Source: Xanthomonas hortorum (GTDB taxonomy: Bacteria; Pseudomonadota; Gammaproteobacteria; Xanthomonadales; Xanthomonadaceae). From it: a stretch of DNA of 64,000 bases. How positions within the stretch are numbered: position 1 is the stretch's first letter; every line of letters begins with the position of its first letter. A model generated the notes under the pieces. The model ran no database searches and was not told where the DNA came from. It saw only the letters and a list, made by a program, of their open reading frames with translations. The stretch covers positions 2,305,001-2,369,000 of the forward strand of contig NZ_CP101417.1 in assembly GCF_024339125.1 (NCBI RefSeq). The letters are read 5' to 3'. Positions 17,681 to 25,893 of the stretch are shown in pieces. Made by a program: the position numbers and the translations under genes.

Positions 17681-18519
17681 GCGCACCGGCGCGTCGTACG
17701 CTGGTGCGCGAGTGGATCGGGCGTGGCGCCAGCGAGCGTCGCGCCTTGGCAGCGATCGGCATGAGCGCCAGTGCGCTGCGCTATTGCCCACGCGAAGACC
17801 GCAATGGCGAACTGCGCGAGCGCATCGTTGCGTTGGCGCATCGCCATCGCCGCTATGGCGTGGGAATGATCTATCTCAAACTGCGACAGGAAGGGCGCAT
17901 CGTGAACTACAAACGGGTGGAGCGGTTGTACCGCGAGCAGCAGCTACAGGTCCGACGGCGCAAACGCAAAAAGGTGCCAATAAGCGAGCGTCAGCCGCTG
18001 CTGCGGCCAGCGCAGGCCAATCAGGTGTGGTCGATGGACTTCGTGTTCGACCGCACTGCCGACGGTCGGGTGGTCAAGTGTCTGGTGATCGTGGACGATG
18101 CAACCCACGAAGCGGTCGCCATCGACGTGGAGCGCGCGATCTCGGGACATGGCGTTGCGCGCGTGCTGGATCGGTTGGCACACAGTCGCGGTTTGCCGAA
18201 GGTGATCCGCACTGACAACGGCAAGGAGTTTTGCGGCAGGGCGATGGTCGCCTGGGCACATGCCCGTGGTGTGCAGTTGCGGCTGATCCAACCCGGCAAA
18301 CCGAACCAGAACGCCTACGTCGAATCGTTCAACGGCCGACTACGCGACGAATGCCTCAACGAGCACTGGTTCCCGACACTGCTGCACGCGCGCACCGAAA
18401 TCGAACGCTGGCGACGCGCGTACAACGAAGAGCGACCCAAGAATGCAATCGGCGGCATGACCCCGGCTGCTTATGCCCAACATCTGGCAAACACCGATAT
18501 CATTACCCCCGGACTCTAA
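17674..18519 (+). CDS. IS3-family transposase OrfB, rve integrase core (copy 1)
   Basis: 281 residues counted from the GTG at 17674; in nature it is probably made mainly as a -1 frameshift fusion with OrfA. The N-terminal HTH_21-like segment ([20 protein letters not shown]) is followed by the DDE catalytic core: D in [11 protein letters not shown] in [10 protein letters not shown], and E in [17 protein letters not shown]. It ends with [16 protein letters not shown], the usual family tail. The copy is uninterrupted and so potentially active. Confidence 0.92.
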   Translation: MVSAPARRTLVREWIGRGASERRALAAIGMSASALRYCPREDRNGELRERIVALAHRHRRYGVGMIYLKLRQEGRIVNYKRVERLYREQQLQVRRRKRKKVPISERQPLLRPAQANQVWSMDFVFDRTADGRVVKCLVIVDDATHEAVAIDVERAISGHGVARVLDRLAHSRGLPKVIRTDNGKEFCGRAMVAWAHARGVQLRLIQPGKPNQNAYVESFNGRLRDECLNEHWFPTLLHARTEIERWRRAYNEERPKNAIGGMTPAAYAQHLANTDIITPGL

Positions 18520-18551
18520 ACCAAGCCGCTACTCAGGGCGGGGGGACGTCG

Positions 18552-18769
18552 AGGCCGAAGCAGGCGTGGCAATCAAGGACCTATGCCGGCGGCATGGCTT
18601 CAGCGAGGCTTCGTACTATTTGTGGCGCAGCAAGTTCGGCGGGATGAGCGTGCCCGATGCCAAACGGCTCAAGGACCTTGAGTCAGAGAATGCTCGACTG
18701 AAGAAGTTGCTGGCCGAGCAGTTGTTCGAGAACGACCTGATCAAGGATGCACTGCGAAAAAAGTGGTGA
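18552..18769 (+). pseudogene. IS3 OrfA remnant (copy 2, 5'-truncated)
   Basis: The reading frame joins upstream copy-1 sequence to an orfA that lacks its first ~15 codons. The first clear residues are [20 protein letters not shown]. From there to the stop it is almost the same protein as copy 1, including the A AAA AAG slippery site (18757-18763). Without its own start and promoter it is unlikely to be expressed normally. Confidence 0.85.
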
Positions 18770-19336
18770 GCGCACCGGCGCGTCGTACGCTGGTGCGCGA
18801 GTGGATCGGGCGTGGTGCCAGCGAGCGTCGTGCGTTGGCAGTGATCGGTATGAGCGCCAGTGCGCTGCGCTATTGCCCGCGCGAAGACAGCAACGTCGAA
18901 CTGCGCGAACGCATCTGTGCGTTGGCGCATCGCCATCGCCGTTATGGCGTGGGAATGATCTATCTCAAATTGCGACAAGAAGGACGCATCGTGAACTACA
19001 AGCGTGTTGAGCGGTTGTACCGCGAGCAGCAGCTGCAGGTCCGGCGTAGCAGACGCAAAAAGGTGCCAATAGGCGAGCGTCAGCCGCTGCTGCGGCCATC
19101 ACAGGCCAATCAGGTGTGGTCGATGGATTTTGTGTTCGACCGCACCGCCGAAGGGCGGGTGATCAAGTGTCTGGTGATTGTGGACGACGCAACACACGAA
19201 GCGGTCGCCATCGACGTGGAGCGCGCGATCTCGGGACACGGCGTTGCGCGCGTGCTGGATCGGTTGGCACACAGTCGCGGTTTGCCGAAGGTGATCCGCA
19301 CTGATAACGGCAAGGAATTTTGCGGTAAGGTAATGA

Positions 19337-20842
19337 GTCGCCCCTGAAAAACCCCCTTCAAGCACCAAGTGTCATCGGCGACAGCGGCACGGCGCTAAAG
19401 GATGGCCATCCCATCGCCCGCATCCAGGCACGCAAAAACGCGATCCAGCGCAGCAGCCAGCGCAGGTTGTAGCCGGCGGCGCAGCCGAGTACGTGCAGCG
19501 CATCGCCTTGTGCACCTTTCAGCCTGCAGCGACGCAACCTGCAGTCGTCTTTCAGATGTCCGATCACCGGTTCCACCGCCTGCCGTCGTTTGATCCAGCG
19601 CCATTGCCGTCGCGTCAGCGTCTTGGCCTTGCCACGATGGAGCACCTGCACGCCATCGACCTCGCGCCCGCGATAGCCCAGGTCCACGATCGCCACCGTC
19701 GGTTCTACGCTCAGATCCTGCAGCAACCCGCGTGTCTGCTCCAGCTGCTCGGCCAAGGTGTCGCCGTCGTACGGGTTGCCCGGGAAGCTACGCGCACCCA
19801 CGACCAATCCCTTGCAGGCGGTGACCGCAATGCCGACCTTGACGCCGAATTCGTACGCTTGACGCGCCTTGCCCTTACCGATGCATTCCACTTCCGGGGC
19901 ATGCAATGCGTACAGTTTTTGTTTGTCCTTCGGACGCTGCGTGTACAGCCGTTGCGCACGTTCCAGCCAGACCGCGATGCGCTCGCGCACGCCGGGTTCC
20001 ACCTGGTCCAGCTTGCGCGCGATATCGCGCAACACCCGCCCCAAGACCGTGCGTTGACGTCGCAGCACGCGCTGCATGCGCTTGAACTGGCGTGCATGCG
20101 CATAGCGGCCCGCCTTGCGGCTCAGGGCCGGACCTTGCCGTGCGTAGCTCTGCCGCAACCCGATGCCGTAACGCTTGGCCAGCAGCACCAGTTTCTTGCG
20201 TGCCACCTCCAGCAACCGACTATCGGTCGGATAGGCAATCGCCTTTTCCTGCACCGTGGTGTCCACGATCACCCGCGACAACTCGCGTGCGTCCACCGCC
20301 TGCATGGCATGTGCAGCGTTGATGGTGTGTGCCAGCAACTCTTCCATCCCCGCTTCGTCAAGCCGCTGACGCCAGCGCGTCAGCGAGCTGGCATCGCACG
20401 GCAAGCGCGTCTGGAACACGACCTCGCCAGTGAAAAACTGCCAATACGGATTTTCCAGCCAACGCTCGCACACCGCCTCATCGGACAGGTCGTAGGCGTG
20501 TTTGAGGTAGAGCAAACCGGCGATCAGCCGCACCGGCAATGCCGGCCGACCGCCACCAGCCTGGGTGGCCGGCAAGCGCGATGAAAGTGCTTGCTCCAAC
20601 GCCGTCCACGGCATCCGTTGGCTCAGCTGCGCCAGCGGATGCCGCAGATCGATCTGGTTCTCCAGGCGCGAACGAAACAACTCCTCGGCAGGCATGTGCT
20701 CGGCAGCAGGACGGCGTGTATGCATGAGTGGAAATTGCCAGAAACCAGCCTTCAGCGTAGCGAAAACTGGTAGTTCTGGCACGCCGCTGCAGACATCAAG
20801 GCCTTGCGGGCGTTGGGTGATTGGGGGTTTTTCAGGGGCGAC
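19337..20842 (-). mobile_element. IS5-type insertion sequence, copy 2 (1506 bp, inverted)
   Basis: It has the same termini (GTCGCCCCTGAAAAACCCCC) and exactly the same length as copy 1, in the opposite orientation. It is flanked by its own 6-bp target repeat TAATGA (19331-19336, 20843-20848). Removing the element and one repeat restores continuous IS3 orfB coding, which confirms the boundaries to the base. Confidence 0.93.
19358..20725 (-). CDS. IS5-family DDE transposase (copy 2)
   Basis: 455 residues, identical in translation to the enzyme at 15479-16846 as far as I can read, with start ATG at 20725 (MHTRRPAAEHMPAEELF). It carries the same DDE candidates (VIVDTTVQEKA, VAIVDLGYRG, RRQAVEPVIGHL). 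The upstream continuation of the open frame leaves the element and is not part of the gene. Sequence identity with copy 1 implies recent transposition or gene conversion. Confidence 0.92.
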   Translation of the reverse strand: MHTRRPAAEHMPAEELFRSRLENQIDLRHPLAQLSQRMPWTALEQALSSRLPATQAGGGRPALPVRLIAGLLYLKHAYDLSDEAVCERWLENPYWQFFTGEVVFQTRLPCDASSLTRWRQRLDEAGMEELLAHTINAAHAMQAVDARELSRVIVDTTVQEKAIAYPTDSRLLEVARKKLVLLAKRYGIGLRQSYARQGPALSRKAGRYAHARQFKRMQRVLRRQRTVLGRVLRDIARKLDQVEPGVRERIAVWLERAQRLYTQRPKDKQKLYALHAPEVECIGKGKARQAYEFGVKVGIAVTACKGLVVGARSFPGNPYDGDTLAEQLEQTRGLLQDLSVEPTVAIVDLGYRGREVDGVQVLHRGKAKTLTRRQWRWIKRRQAVEPVIGHLKDDCRLRRCRLKGAQGDALHVLGCAAGYNLRWLLRWIAFLRAWMRAMGWPSFSAVPLSPMTLGA

Positions 20843-21159
20843 TAATGATCGTCTGGGCCCATGCACGTGGCGTGCAGTTGCGGCTGATCCAACCAGGCAA
20901 ACCGAACCAGAACGCCTACGTCGAATCCTTCAACGGCCGGCTACGCGACGAATGCCTCAACGAGCACTGGTTCCCAACACTGCCGCATGCGCGCACCGAG
21001 ATCGAACGCTGGCGACGCGAATACAACGAAGAACGACCAAAGAAAGCAATCGGCGCATGACCCTGGCTGCTTATGCCCAACATCTGGCAAACACCGATAT
21101 CATCAGCCCCGGACTCTAAACCCGGCCGCTACTCAGGTCGGGGGGACGTCGCGTGGAGC

Positions 21160-21910
21160 ACGGCAGCCGTTAGTACGCCCAGGCGTCTTACGGTATTTTT
21201 GTTGCTTGTAGTAGTAGGTCAGCCACTGCGCGGTTCGCTCGCGAACTTCGCCCGGCGCGCGGAGGATGTGCATGTCCAGCTTGCCGCGCCGGTAGATGTC
21301 GTTTAAGCATTCGATGAAACCGTTCTGTATCGGCCGTCCCGGCTCGATAAAATTTAATGAGATGCCTTGTGCTCGGCCCACTTGGCCAAGACCGGCATGA
21401 AGAAATTCTGGCCGGTCGTCTAAGCGAAGCTTGTTCGGCTAGTCGGGGCAGTCAGTGATGCATTCTTATGCCAAAATCTATGCTCGGGCAATGCTAATAA
21501 CTGCGCAACTACCTCCTCATCACGATCAGAACGACGTCGATAACGTGCTGCCGAGCGAGCTAAGGCGTTCGTCGAACCGATCCGTCGCCAGCTCCAGCCA
21601 TGCTGCTCACGAGCTTGGCAAGAGCGGGCGCGTATGCGCAAGGCCTACAGTTGTTTGCGATGACATCCTTCAATGCATTGTTCTCAATCGCAAGGTCGGC
21701 ATAAAACCTCTTTGAGCTTGCCGTGCTCGGCTACAGGTCGCAAAAACGTTGCAAATCAGCGACCTCCATGTCGCCGTACTTGGACTTCCGGACGCACTAG
21801 GTCGCCTCGAAAACGCCCAGCTTGTAATAAATATCTTTGACTTAGCGGCAGCTCCCAACTTGTTTCAACGTGGCGACGATCTGGCTTTCGGTGAACTTGC
21901 CTTTGCGCAT
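21160..21910 (-). pseudogene. Decayed IS3-family transposase (OrfA and OrfB remnants)
   Basis: Reading the minus strand from an ATG at 21910 gives MRKGKFTESQIVATLKQVGS followed by stops. The same frame then continues as KDIYYKLGVFEAT and RKSKYGDMEVADL, an OrfA-like HTH protein with in-frame stops. Further on, near 21381-21190 and in another frame, comes QGISLNFIEPGRPIQNGFIE followed by a typical OrfB tail (the VESF..E region degraded to FIECLNDIYRRGKLD). Several frameshifts and stops separate the pieces. It differs from the two IS3 copies beside it, so it is a third, older element. Confidence 0.75.
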
Positions 21911-22026
21911 CCTTATTTTTTCCTTTGGCGTAGTTCGCCCGGAAGCGTTTAGCTGTGGCTGGATCAGTTTTACCAAATGCTGCGAACAAGAAAGGTGAAG
22001 TCTTAATCTGGATGTGTGTCGATCCC

Positions 22027-23976
22027 TCAGAAACGCAGAAATGGAAGCGTGGGCGCATCAATTTTTACTGAATGGCCCGTGTCGCAGTCAAAATTTGTGT
22101 TGGTGCTTACTAAGATTCGGTATGTGCCGGGCTTTAAGTCCTGAGGATCGATATACACATCGAAGCCGCTGTACATATAATTTTTATTCTTAAAAAAATC
22201 GGCTACATCAGGCCGGTTGGTGCGCCAATGCCCGGTGTCAAAACTGTAGGCCTGTGCACCATCTGATAGTACTATTCGCAACCGCGACCAATTGAAATTT
22301 TTGAAGTTAAATTGTGTCGGCGTAGTCCAGCCCGCGAGTCTGATTGGAAAACCGATGGAAGATGTTATGGGAAGCTGACCTGCAGGCCGCTCGTTGAACG
22401 TATCAAGTGCGCATTTTCCTGTATTTAACGGAAGGGTAGGAGTCACCCTGCCTCTTGGGAAAATTGAGGTATTTGTCTTTTGGCGGAAGAGCATCAGCGC
22501 CGTAGATAACGGTCCGGTCGCTATCGAAACAAAATTAGAATTGGAAGCAGCAGGTGCGCTACAGTCTGCCTGAATTCTAGCAAAGTTATCTTTCGGATCC
22601 GACGCTACATTGCAACGCTCCGCGATAGCCGGATAACGGCCCGATACAGCGAGGGCTCCAAGCAATGAGGTTGGTAGTGATTCAATTTGCGCATTATTCC
22701 GAAGGCTTGCGCCAAGGTGGACTGGATCGGGATAAGGTACATGACCATGTGGCTTGCCCTGGAATGCCTCGTCGTCGCCAGCAAGGAATTTTGCTGTGTT
22801 TAATGTCGACATACGAAGCCAGTAAGCTCGCTCCTCCAGTTTTGGCCATTGAAGATAAGATTGGCAGAAGATACCAAGCACTACTGCTATGTAGCTACCG
22901 TAGGATATGCCGCGAGTTGATACGCCACGTACTCCTGATCCGATAAGGCGTGAGGCAAAGTAAATAGTAGCTATGCTAGAGGGCAAGATAGTGTCTGTAT
23001 AGCGTGAAGTAACTTCAGCTAAGTCATGTCCTCGGGAATAGGCTATTGCAACCGCATTTAGTATGCCGAGAGCGTTGATGCCTAGAAAAAAATAGTCAGT
23101 TTGAGTCTGGCGATTGCGTCCGACTATCAGCATCCAAAATGCAGCTGGAACAAATAAAGCTAATTGGCCGATTCCGGGCAAGAGTGGCCAGCTGCTTGTT
23201 ATCAGTAATGCGGAAGCCGCTTCTGAGATATCCTGGGCCTTCAACTGTGCGTGGTACGCTGGGGAAGGGGTGATGATGAAGCCAGCGATTCCAAGCAGCG
23301 TGACAAATGCAGCAAGCATCGCGCCGCGATTGAGAAGATCACGTTGGTTAGCTCCACGAGCAATTAATACTCCAGCGCAAGCAAATGCAGTGAGTACACC
23401 ATTTGCCATAGATGCGAGAGAAGCCAGGATCAAGATGGTAAGAGTGATCGCTGTGCGGAGTTTTATTGCGCCGAATGATGAGGCTGCAATTGCTATGAAT
23501 GCAAGTAAGGTATTTATGTAAAATTGGCTCTGAAAGCCTACTAATGTATTTTCCCAGCCAAATGGAAGTGTTCCCATCAATGTTACAGCTACGGCCACAG
23601 AAATCGCCTGATTTTTATGGCTTTTAATCGATGTAATTAGTACGGGTATAGTGAGCGATATGCTGTATATAACGTTTGACGCGAAGGCTTCAACTTGATT
23701 ATCCCATTGATGGCCATTTAGCTCAAACAGGATAATGGTGAGCAATCGTGTCCAGAAGATTCGATGTTCATTGTGAGGTGCAAACATTTGTGCCAGAGTC
23801 AGGGAGCCACTCTCAAATGCACTGAAGATTGAATTTTCGCCACCCCATTGATCCCAGAAAGGAACAGAGCCACCTGCGCTCATTAGCAAAAATAAGCGTG
23901 AGAGAAATATTGCTATGAACACAAGAGCACAGGATTTGCTGGTGAAACTAAGAATGGCTCTTGGTTGTGGATTCAT
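22027..23976 (-). CDS. Polytopic membrane protein, GT-C-like, unknown specificity
   Basis: 649 residues from the ATG at 23976 (another ATG lies at 23997; neither has a clear ribosome-binding site). There is a first membrane helix (CALVFIAIFLSRLFLLMSAG), then a loop with acidic and aromatic residues (VPFWDQWGGENSIFSAFE..HNEHRIFWTRLL), then about nine further hydrophobic segments to near residue 380. A soluble C-terminal region of ~260 residues with two Cys-containing stretches follows. An acidic first extracytoplasmic loop plus many helices plus a C-terminal periplasmic domain is the GT-C layout used by polyprenyl-phosphate-sugar-dependent glycosyltransferases. Codon use is markedly A+T-rich. 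As last gene of the DprE-type cluster it is a candidate pentofuranosyltransferase. This is inference; I do not recognise the family by name. Confidence 0.72.
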   Translation of the reverse strand: MNPQPRAILSFTSKSCALVFIAIFLSRLFLLMSAGGSVPFWDQWGGENSIFSAFESGSLTLAQMFAPHNEHRIFWTRLLTIILFELNGHQWDNQVEAFASNVIYSISLTIPVLITSIKSHKNQAISVAVAVTLMGTLPFGWENTLVGFQSQFYINTLLAFIAIAASSFGAIKLRTAITLTILILASLASMANGVLTAFACAGVLIARGANQRDLLNRGAMLAAFVTLLGIAGFIITPSPAYHAQLKAQDISEAASALLITSSWPLLPGIGQLALFVPAAFWMLIVGRNRQTQTDYFFLGINALGILNAVAIAYSRGHDLAEVTSRYTDTILPSSIATIYFASRLIGSGVRGVSTRGISYGSYIAVVLGIFCQSYLQWPKLEERAYWLRMSTLNTAKFLAGDDEAFQGKPHGHVPYPDPVHLGASLRNNAQIESLPTSLLGALAVSGRYPAIAERCNVASDPKDNFARIQADCSAPAASNSNFVSIATGPLSTALMLFRQKTNTSIFPRGRVTPTLPLNTGKCALDTFNERPAGQLPITSSIGFPIRLAGWTTPTQFNFKNFNWSRLRIVLSDGAQAYSFDTGHWRTNRPDVADFFKNKNYMYSGFDVYIDPQDLKPGTYRILVSTNTNFDCDTGHSVKIDAPTLPFLRF

Positions 23977-24159
23977 GGTGCGCACAGCTGACTCCATGGA
24001 GAATTTTATGCATCCGGTGGTTTGTTTCGATTATTTTTAATAACAATGCAGGTTTGCGCTTTACGTTGAGGTACTCAAGAATTTCATTGAAATTTGCATT
24101 CGGAGTTAAGCTCCGATGCCATCTTCGACTAAATTATTCTTGTGGAGATGTGGTAATGT

Positions 24160-24567
24160 CTATCTTAAATATTTTGATGATGAAAAAGAAAGGTGTTTGT
24201 GGCCTAAGTAACTAGTAATCACAGGCACAGCAACGCCAAAGGCGTGTGCTACTGTTTCGTTATGGAAGTTGATCTGCAGGGCAGGTAGTAACCAACGGGA
24301 GAGTACCAAGCTGATCATGATTGTTTGCAATACTGCGGCCAAGTTGACGATGAGAAACCAAGTCATCTGATGGCTGAGATCGTTCTGTGCTTTTTGGAAA
24401 ACCAAGACCTTGTTGAGTATGAAGGCCGTAATCATGCCTAGACAGTAAGCCAAAATAATTGCTGGGACGTAGCGCATCCACCCACTAAAGACAAGACGAG
24501 AGCCAAAATTTACAGCTGCGGCTATACTCCCTGCGACTAGAAACAGTAAGAACTGTCGAGAGATCAC
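24160..24567 (-). CDS. GtrA-like small membrane protein
   Basis: 135 residues with four hydrophobic helices (FLLFLVAGSIAAAVNFGSRL; IILAYCLGMITAFILNKVLV; WFLIVNLAAVLQTIMISLVL; AFGVAVPVITSYLGHKHLSF). The FILNKVLVF motif after helix 2 is typical of GtrA (PF04138). The family handles polyprenyl-linked sugars, as a flippase or as an accessory of glycosyltransferases; the mycobacterial member Rv3789 lies beside dprE1/dprE2. It starts with GTG at 24567, overlapping the upstream oxidoreductase stop by four bases, so it is translationally coupled. It is followed by 183 bp of A+T-rich sequence before the membrane glycosyltransferase-like gene. Confidence 0.88.
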   Translation of the reverse strand: MISRQFLLFLVAGSIAAAVNFGSRLVFSGWMRYVPAIILAYCLGMITAFILNKVLVFQKAQNDLSHQMTWFLIVNLAAVLQTIMISLVLSRWLLPALQINFHNETVAHAFGVAVPVITSYLGHKHLSFSSSKYLR

Positions 24568-25871
24568 CTTGACGTCTTCCCTTCTGCCGCGACGTGAGCG
24601 AGCTTCGCGCCAACGGCGATGCTTTCATTGATAGAACGGTCTTCTGGATAATAGTAGGCGGTGTCTGCCATGAAGAATCCACGCAACGGCGTCTTCATCG
24701 GCGGCAGCATGTCCTGGAAGCCTGGCGGGCAGATGGTCTGCGCGTACTCGTAACGATGGCAATGGGTGGCGCGGATCCACTCCGGCTTGAAGTCCGGGTT
24801 GATCATAGGCAGGTAGCTGATGACCTCGTCGATCAACTGCTGGTTACTCCACTGCCACTTCGGATGGGTCTTGGGCATGTAGTAGGGCGCGTACACGATG
24901 TGCTCGCCGGGGCCGTTGCCGGGGTTGAGGTTGCTGTACTCGATCAGGCCAGGAATGGCGATCCGGTCGTCGCTGATGTTCATCCAGAAGTTTTCGCTGA
25001 CCGGCCTGGATAGCTTCAGGATCACGCAGGCGACCGGAATATTCTCGATCGCGCCGACCTGGTCGGCAAACGTCTTGGGCAGGCCGGGCACCATGCCGGG
25101 CACGTACTGGATCGGTGCGGTCGACACGACGCCGTCGTAGGGATGGTGGCCGTCGCGGGTGCGGATGCCGGTGACCTGGCCGTCGGCCGAGGCGACCTCC
25201 TCGATCGGCCGCGACAGCAGGATGCGACCGCCGAGACGTGCAACTTCTGCCGCCATGCGTTCCAGCAGAACGGCCGAGCCACCTTCCAGATAGCCCATGC
25301 TTTCGTTGAGAAGATTGCGCCGCGACAACGCCACGCGCTTGATTCGGGTACCGATCCACGAGGCGGACAGGTCGTTCTGGTACTCGAAGAACTTCAGCGC
25401 GAACGCCTTCTCCCACATCACCTTGTAGGCTTTGGGGCCGATCCAGCGGGTAATCCAGTCGCGTGCGTTCTCCTTATCCAGCGCGGTCCAGTCGCTGATA
25501 CCCTTGGTGTGCATGACATGCAGCGCGTAGCGGATCTTGTCGACTAGTCCCAGATGCGGGAAACCGAGCAGGGCGAACGGCGTTCCCCATTTGTGCAGCT
25601 TGCCCTGGTAGTAGTACCCCATTTTTGTGTCGGTCCAATGCAGGCGGTCGGACAGCTTTAGGTCCTCGAGCAGCTTGAACAGCGGGAAATCAGTCTTGCA
25701 GATGAAGTGGTAATAGCGCTCGATGTGCAGGCCGTCGAAATCAAAATCGGCGGACATGCCACCGATCCGGTCATCGCGTTCGTATACATCGACCTGATGA
25801 CCTTTCTTCAGTAGTTCCATGGCAGCCATTAGGCCCATGGGGCCACTGCCGACGATCGCGAATGAGCTCAT
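24564..25871 (-). CDS. FAD-dependent oxidoreductase, amine-oxidase/desaturase-like
   Basis: 435 residues. The N-terminal FAD-binding Rossmann motif is GSGPMGLMAAMELLKKGHQV, followed by YERDDRIGGMSADF (the GG-doublet motif). The C-terminal FAD segment is GFFMADTAYYYPEDRSINES, and VVSTAPIQYVP sits in the middle. The layout matches the NAD(P)-binding, protoporphyrinogen-oxidase/amine-oxidase superfamily, distantly related to UDP-galactopyranose mutase. Start ATG at 25871 opens MSSFAIVGSG; the longer frame is not supported. It lies between the epimerase (22-bp gap) and the GtrA-like gene (4-bp overlap). Substrate unknown; it may modify the lipid-linked sugar or the glycan. Confidence 0.8.
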   Translation of the reverse strand: MSSFAIVGSGPMGLMAAMELLKKGHQVDVYERDDRIGGMSADFDFDGLHIERYYHFICKTDFPLFKLLEDLKLSDRLHWTDTKMGYYYQGKLHKWGTPFALLGFPHLGLVDKIRYALHVMHTKGISDWTALDKENARDWITRWIGPKAYKVMWEKAFALKFFEYQNDLSASWIGTRIKRVALSRRNLLNESMGYLEGGSAVLLERMAAEVARLGGRILLSRPIEEVASADGQVTGIRTRDGHHPYDGVVSTAPIQYVPGMVPGLPKTFADQVGAIENIPVACVILKLSRPVSENFWMNISDDRIAIPGLIEYSNLNPGNGPGEHIVYAPYYMPKTHPKWQWSNQQLIDEVISYLPMINPDFKPEWIRATHCHRYEYAQTICPPGFQDMLPPMKTPLRGFFMADTAYYYPEDRSINESIAVGAKLAHVAAEGKTSR

Positions 25872-25893
25872 GTGTTTATCTCTTGGTGACAGT

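Larger units (their letters stand above)
17349..18551 (+). mobile_element. IS3-family (IS407-like) element, copy 1 (about 1.2 kb, apparently intact)
   Basis: The left end CGACGTCCCCCCGATTTTGA and the right end (complement CGACGTCCCCCCGCCCTGAG) are imperfect inverted repeats enclosing orfA and orfB in overlapping frames. The right end is joined directly to the interior of a second, 5'-truncated copy, so no clear target duplication can be read. The family is judged from orfA/orfB architecture and the DDE orfB. Confidence 0.85.
18763..21120 (+). pseudogene. IS3 OrfB (copy 2), split by IS insertion and frameshifted
   Basis: The first part (18763-19336) encodes the HTH_21 segment and the first two catalytic aspartates ([20 protein letters not shown]). 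It is broken at TAATGA by the inverted IS5-type copy. The second part resumes at 20843-20848 (the duplicated TAATGA) and continues [20 protein letters not shown] through [17 protein letters not shown]. Near 21050 one G is missing relative to copy 1 (GGCGCATG against GGCGGCATG), so the frame stops at 21060 instead of 21120. Two independent lesions make it a dead gene. Confidence 0.88.
18552..21151 (+). mobile_element. IS3-family element, copy 2: 5'-truncated and interrupted by the second IS5-type copy
   Basis: It starts inside orfA (matching residue ~16 onward) immediately after the right end of copy 1, so its left inverted repeat and the orfA start are missing. It ends with the same right-end sequence (CGCTACTCAGG..GGGGGGACGTCG, to 21151). 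The span includes 1506 bp of inserted IS plus a 6-bp target duplication. It diverges from copy 1 at many third-codon positions, so the two are old relatives, not a fresh duplication. Confidence 0.85.

Noticed and set aside
19493..20584. Plus-strand frame across the second IS5-type copy (mirror frame at 15620-16870)
   Set aside because: Antisense of the transposase, present in both copies only because the element is duplicated.
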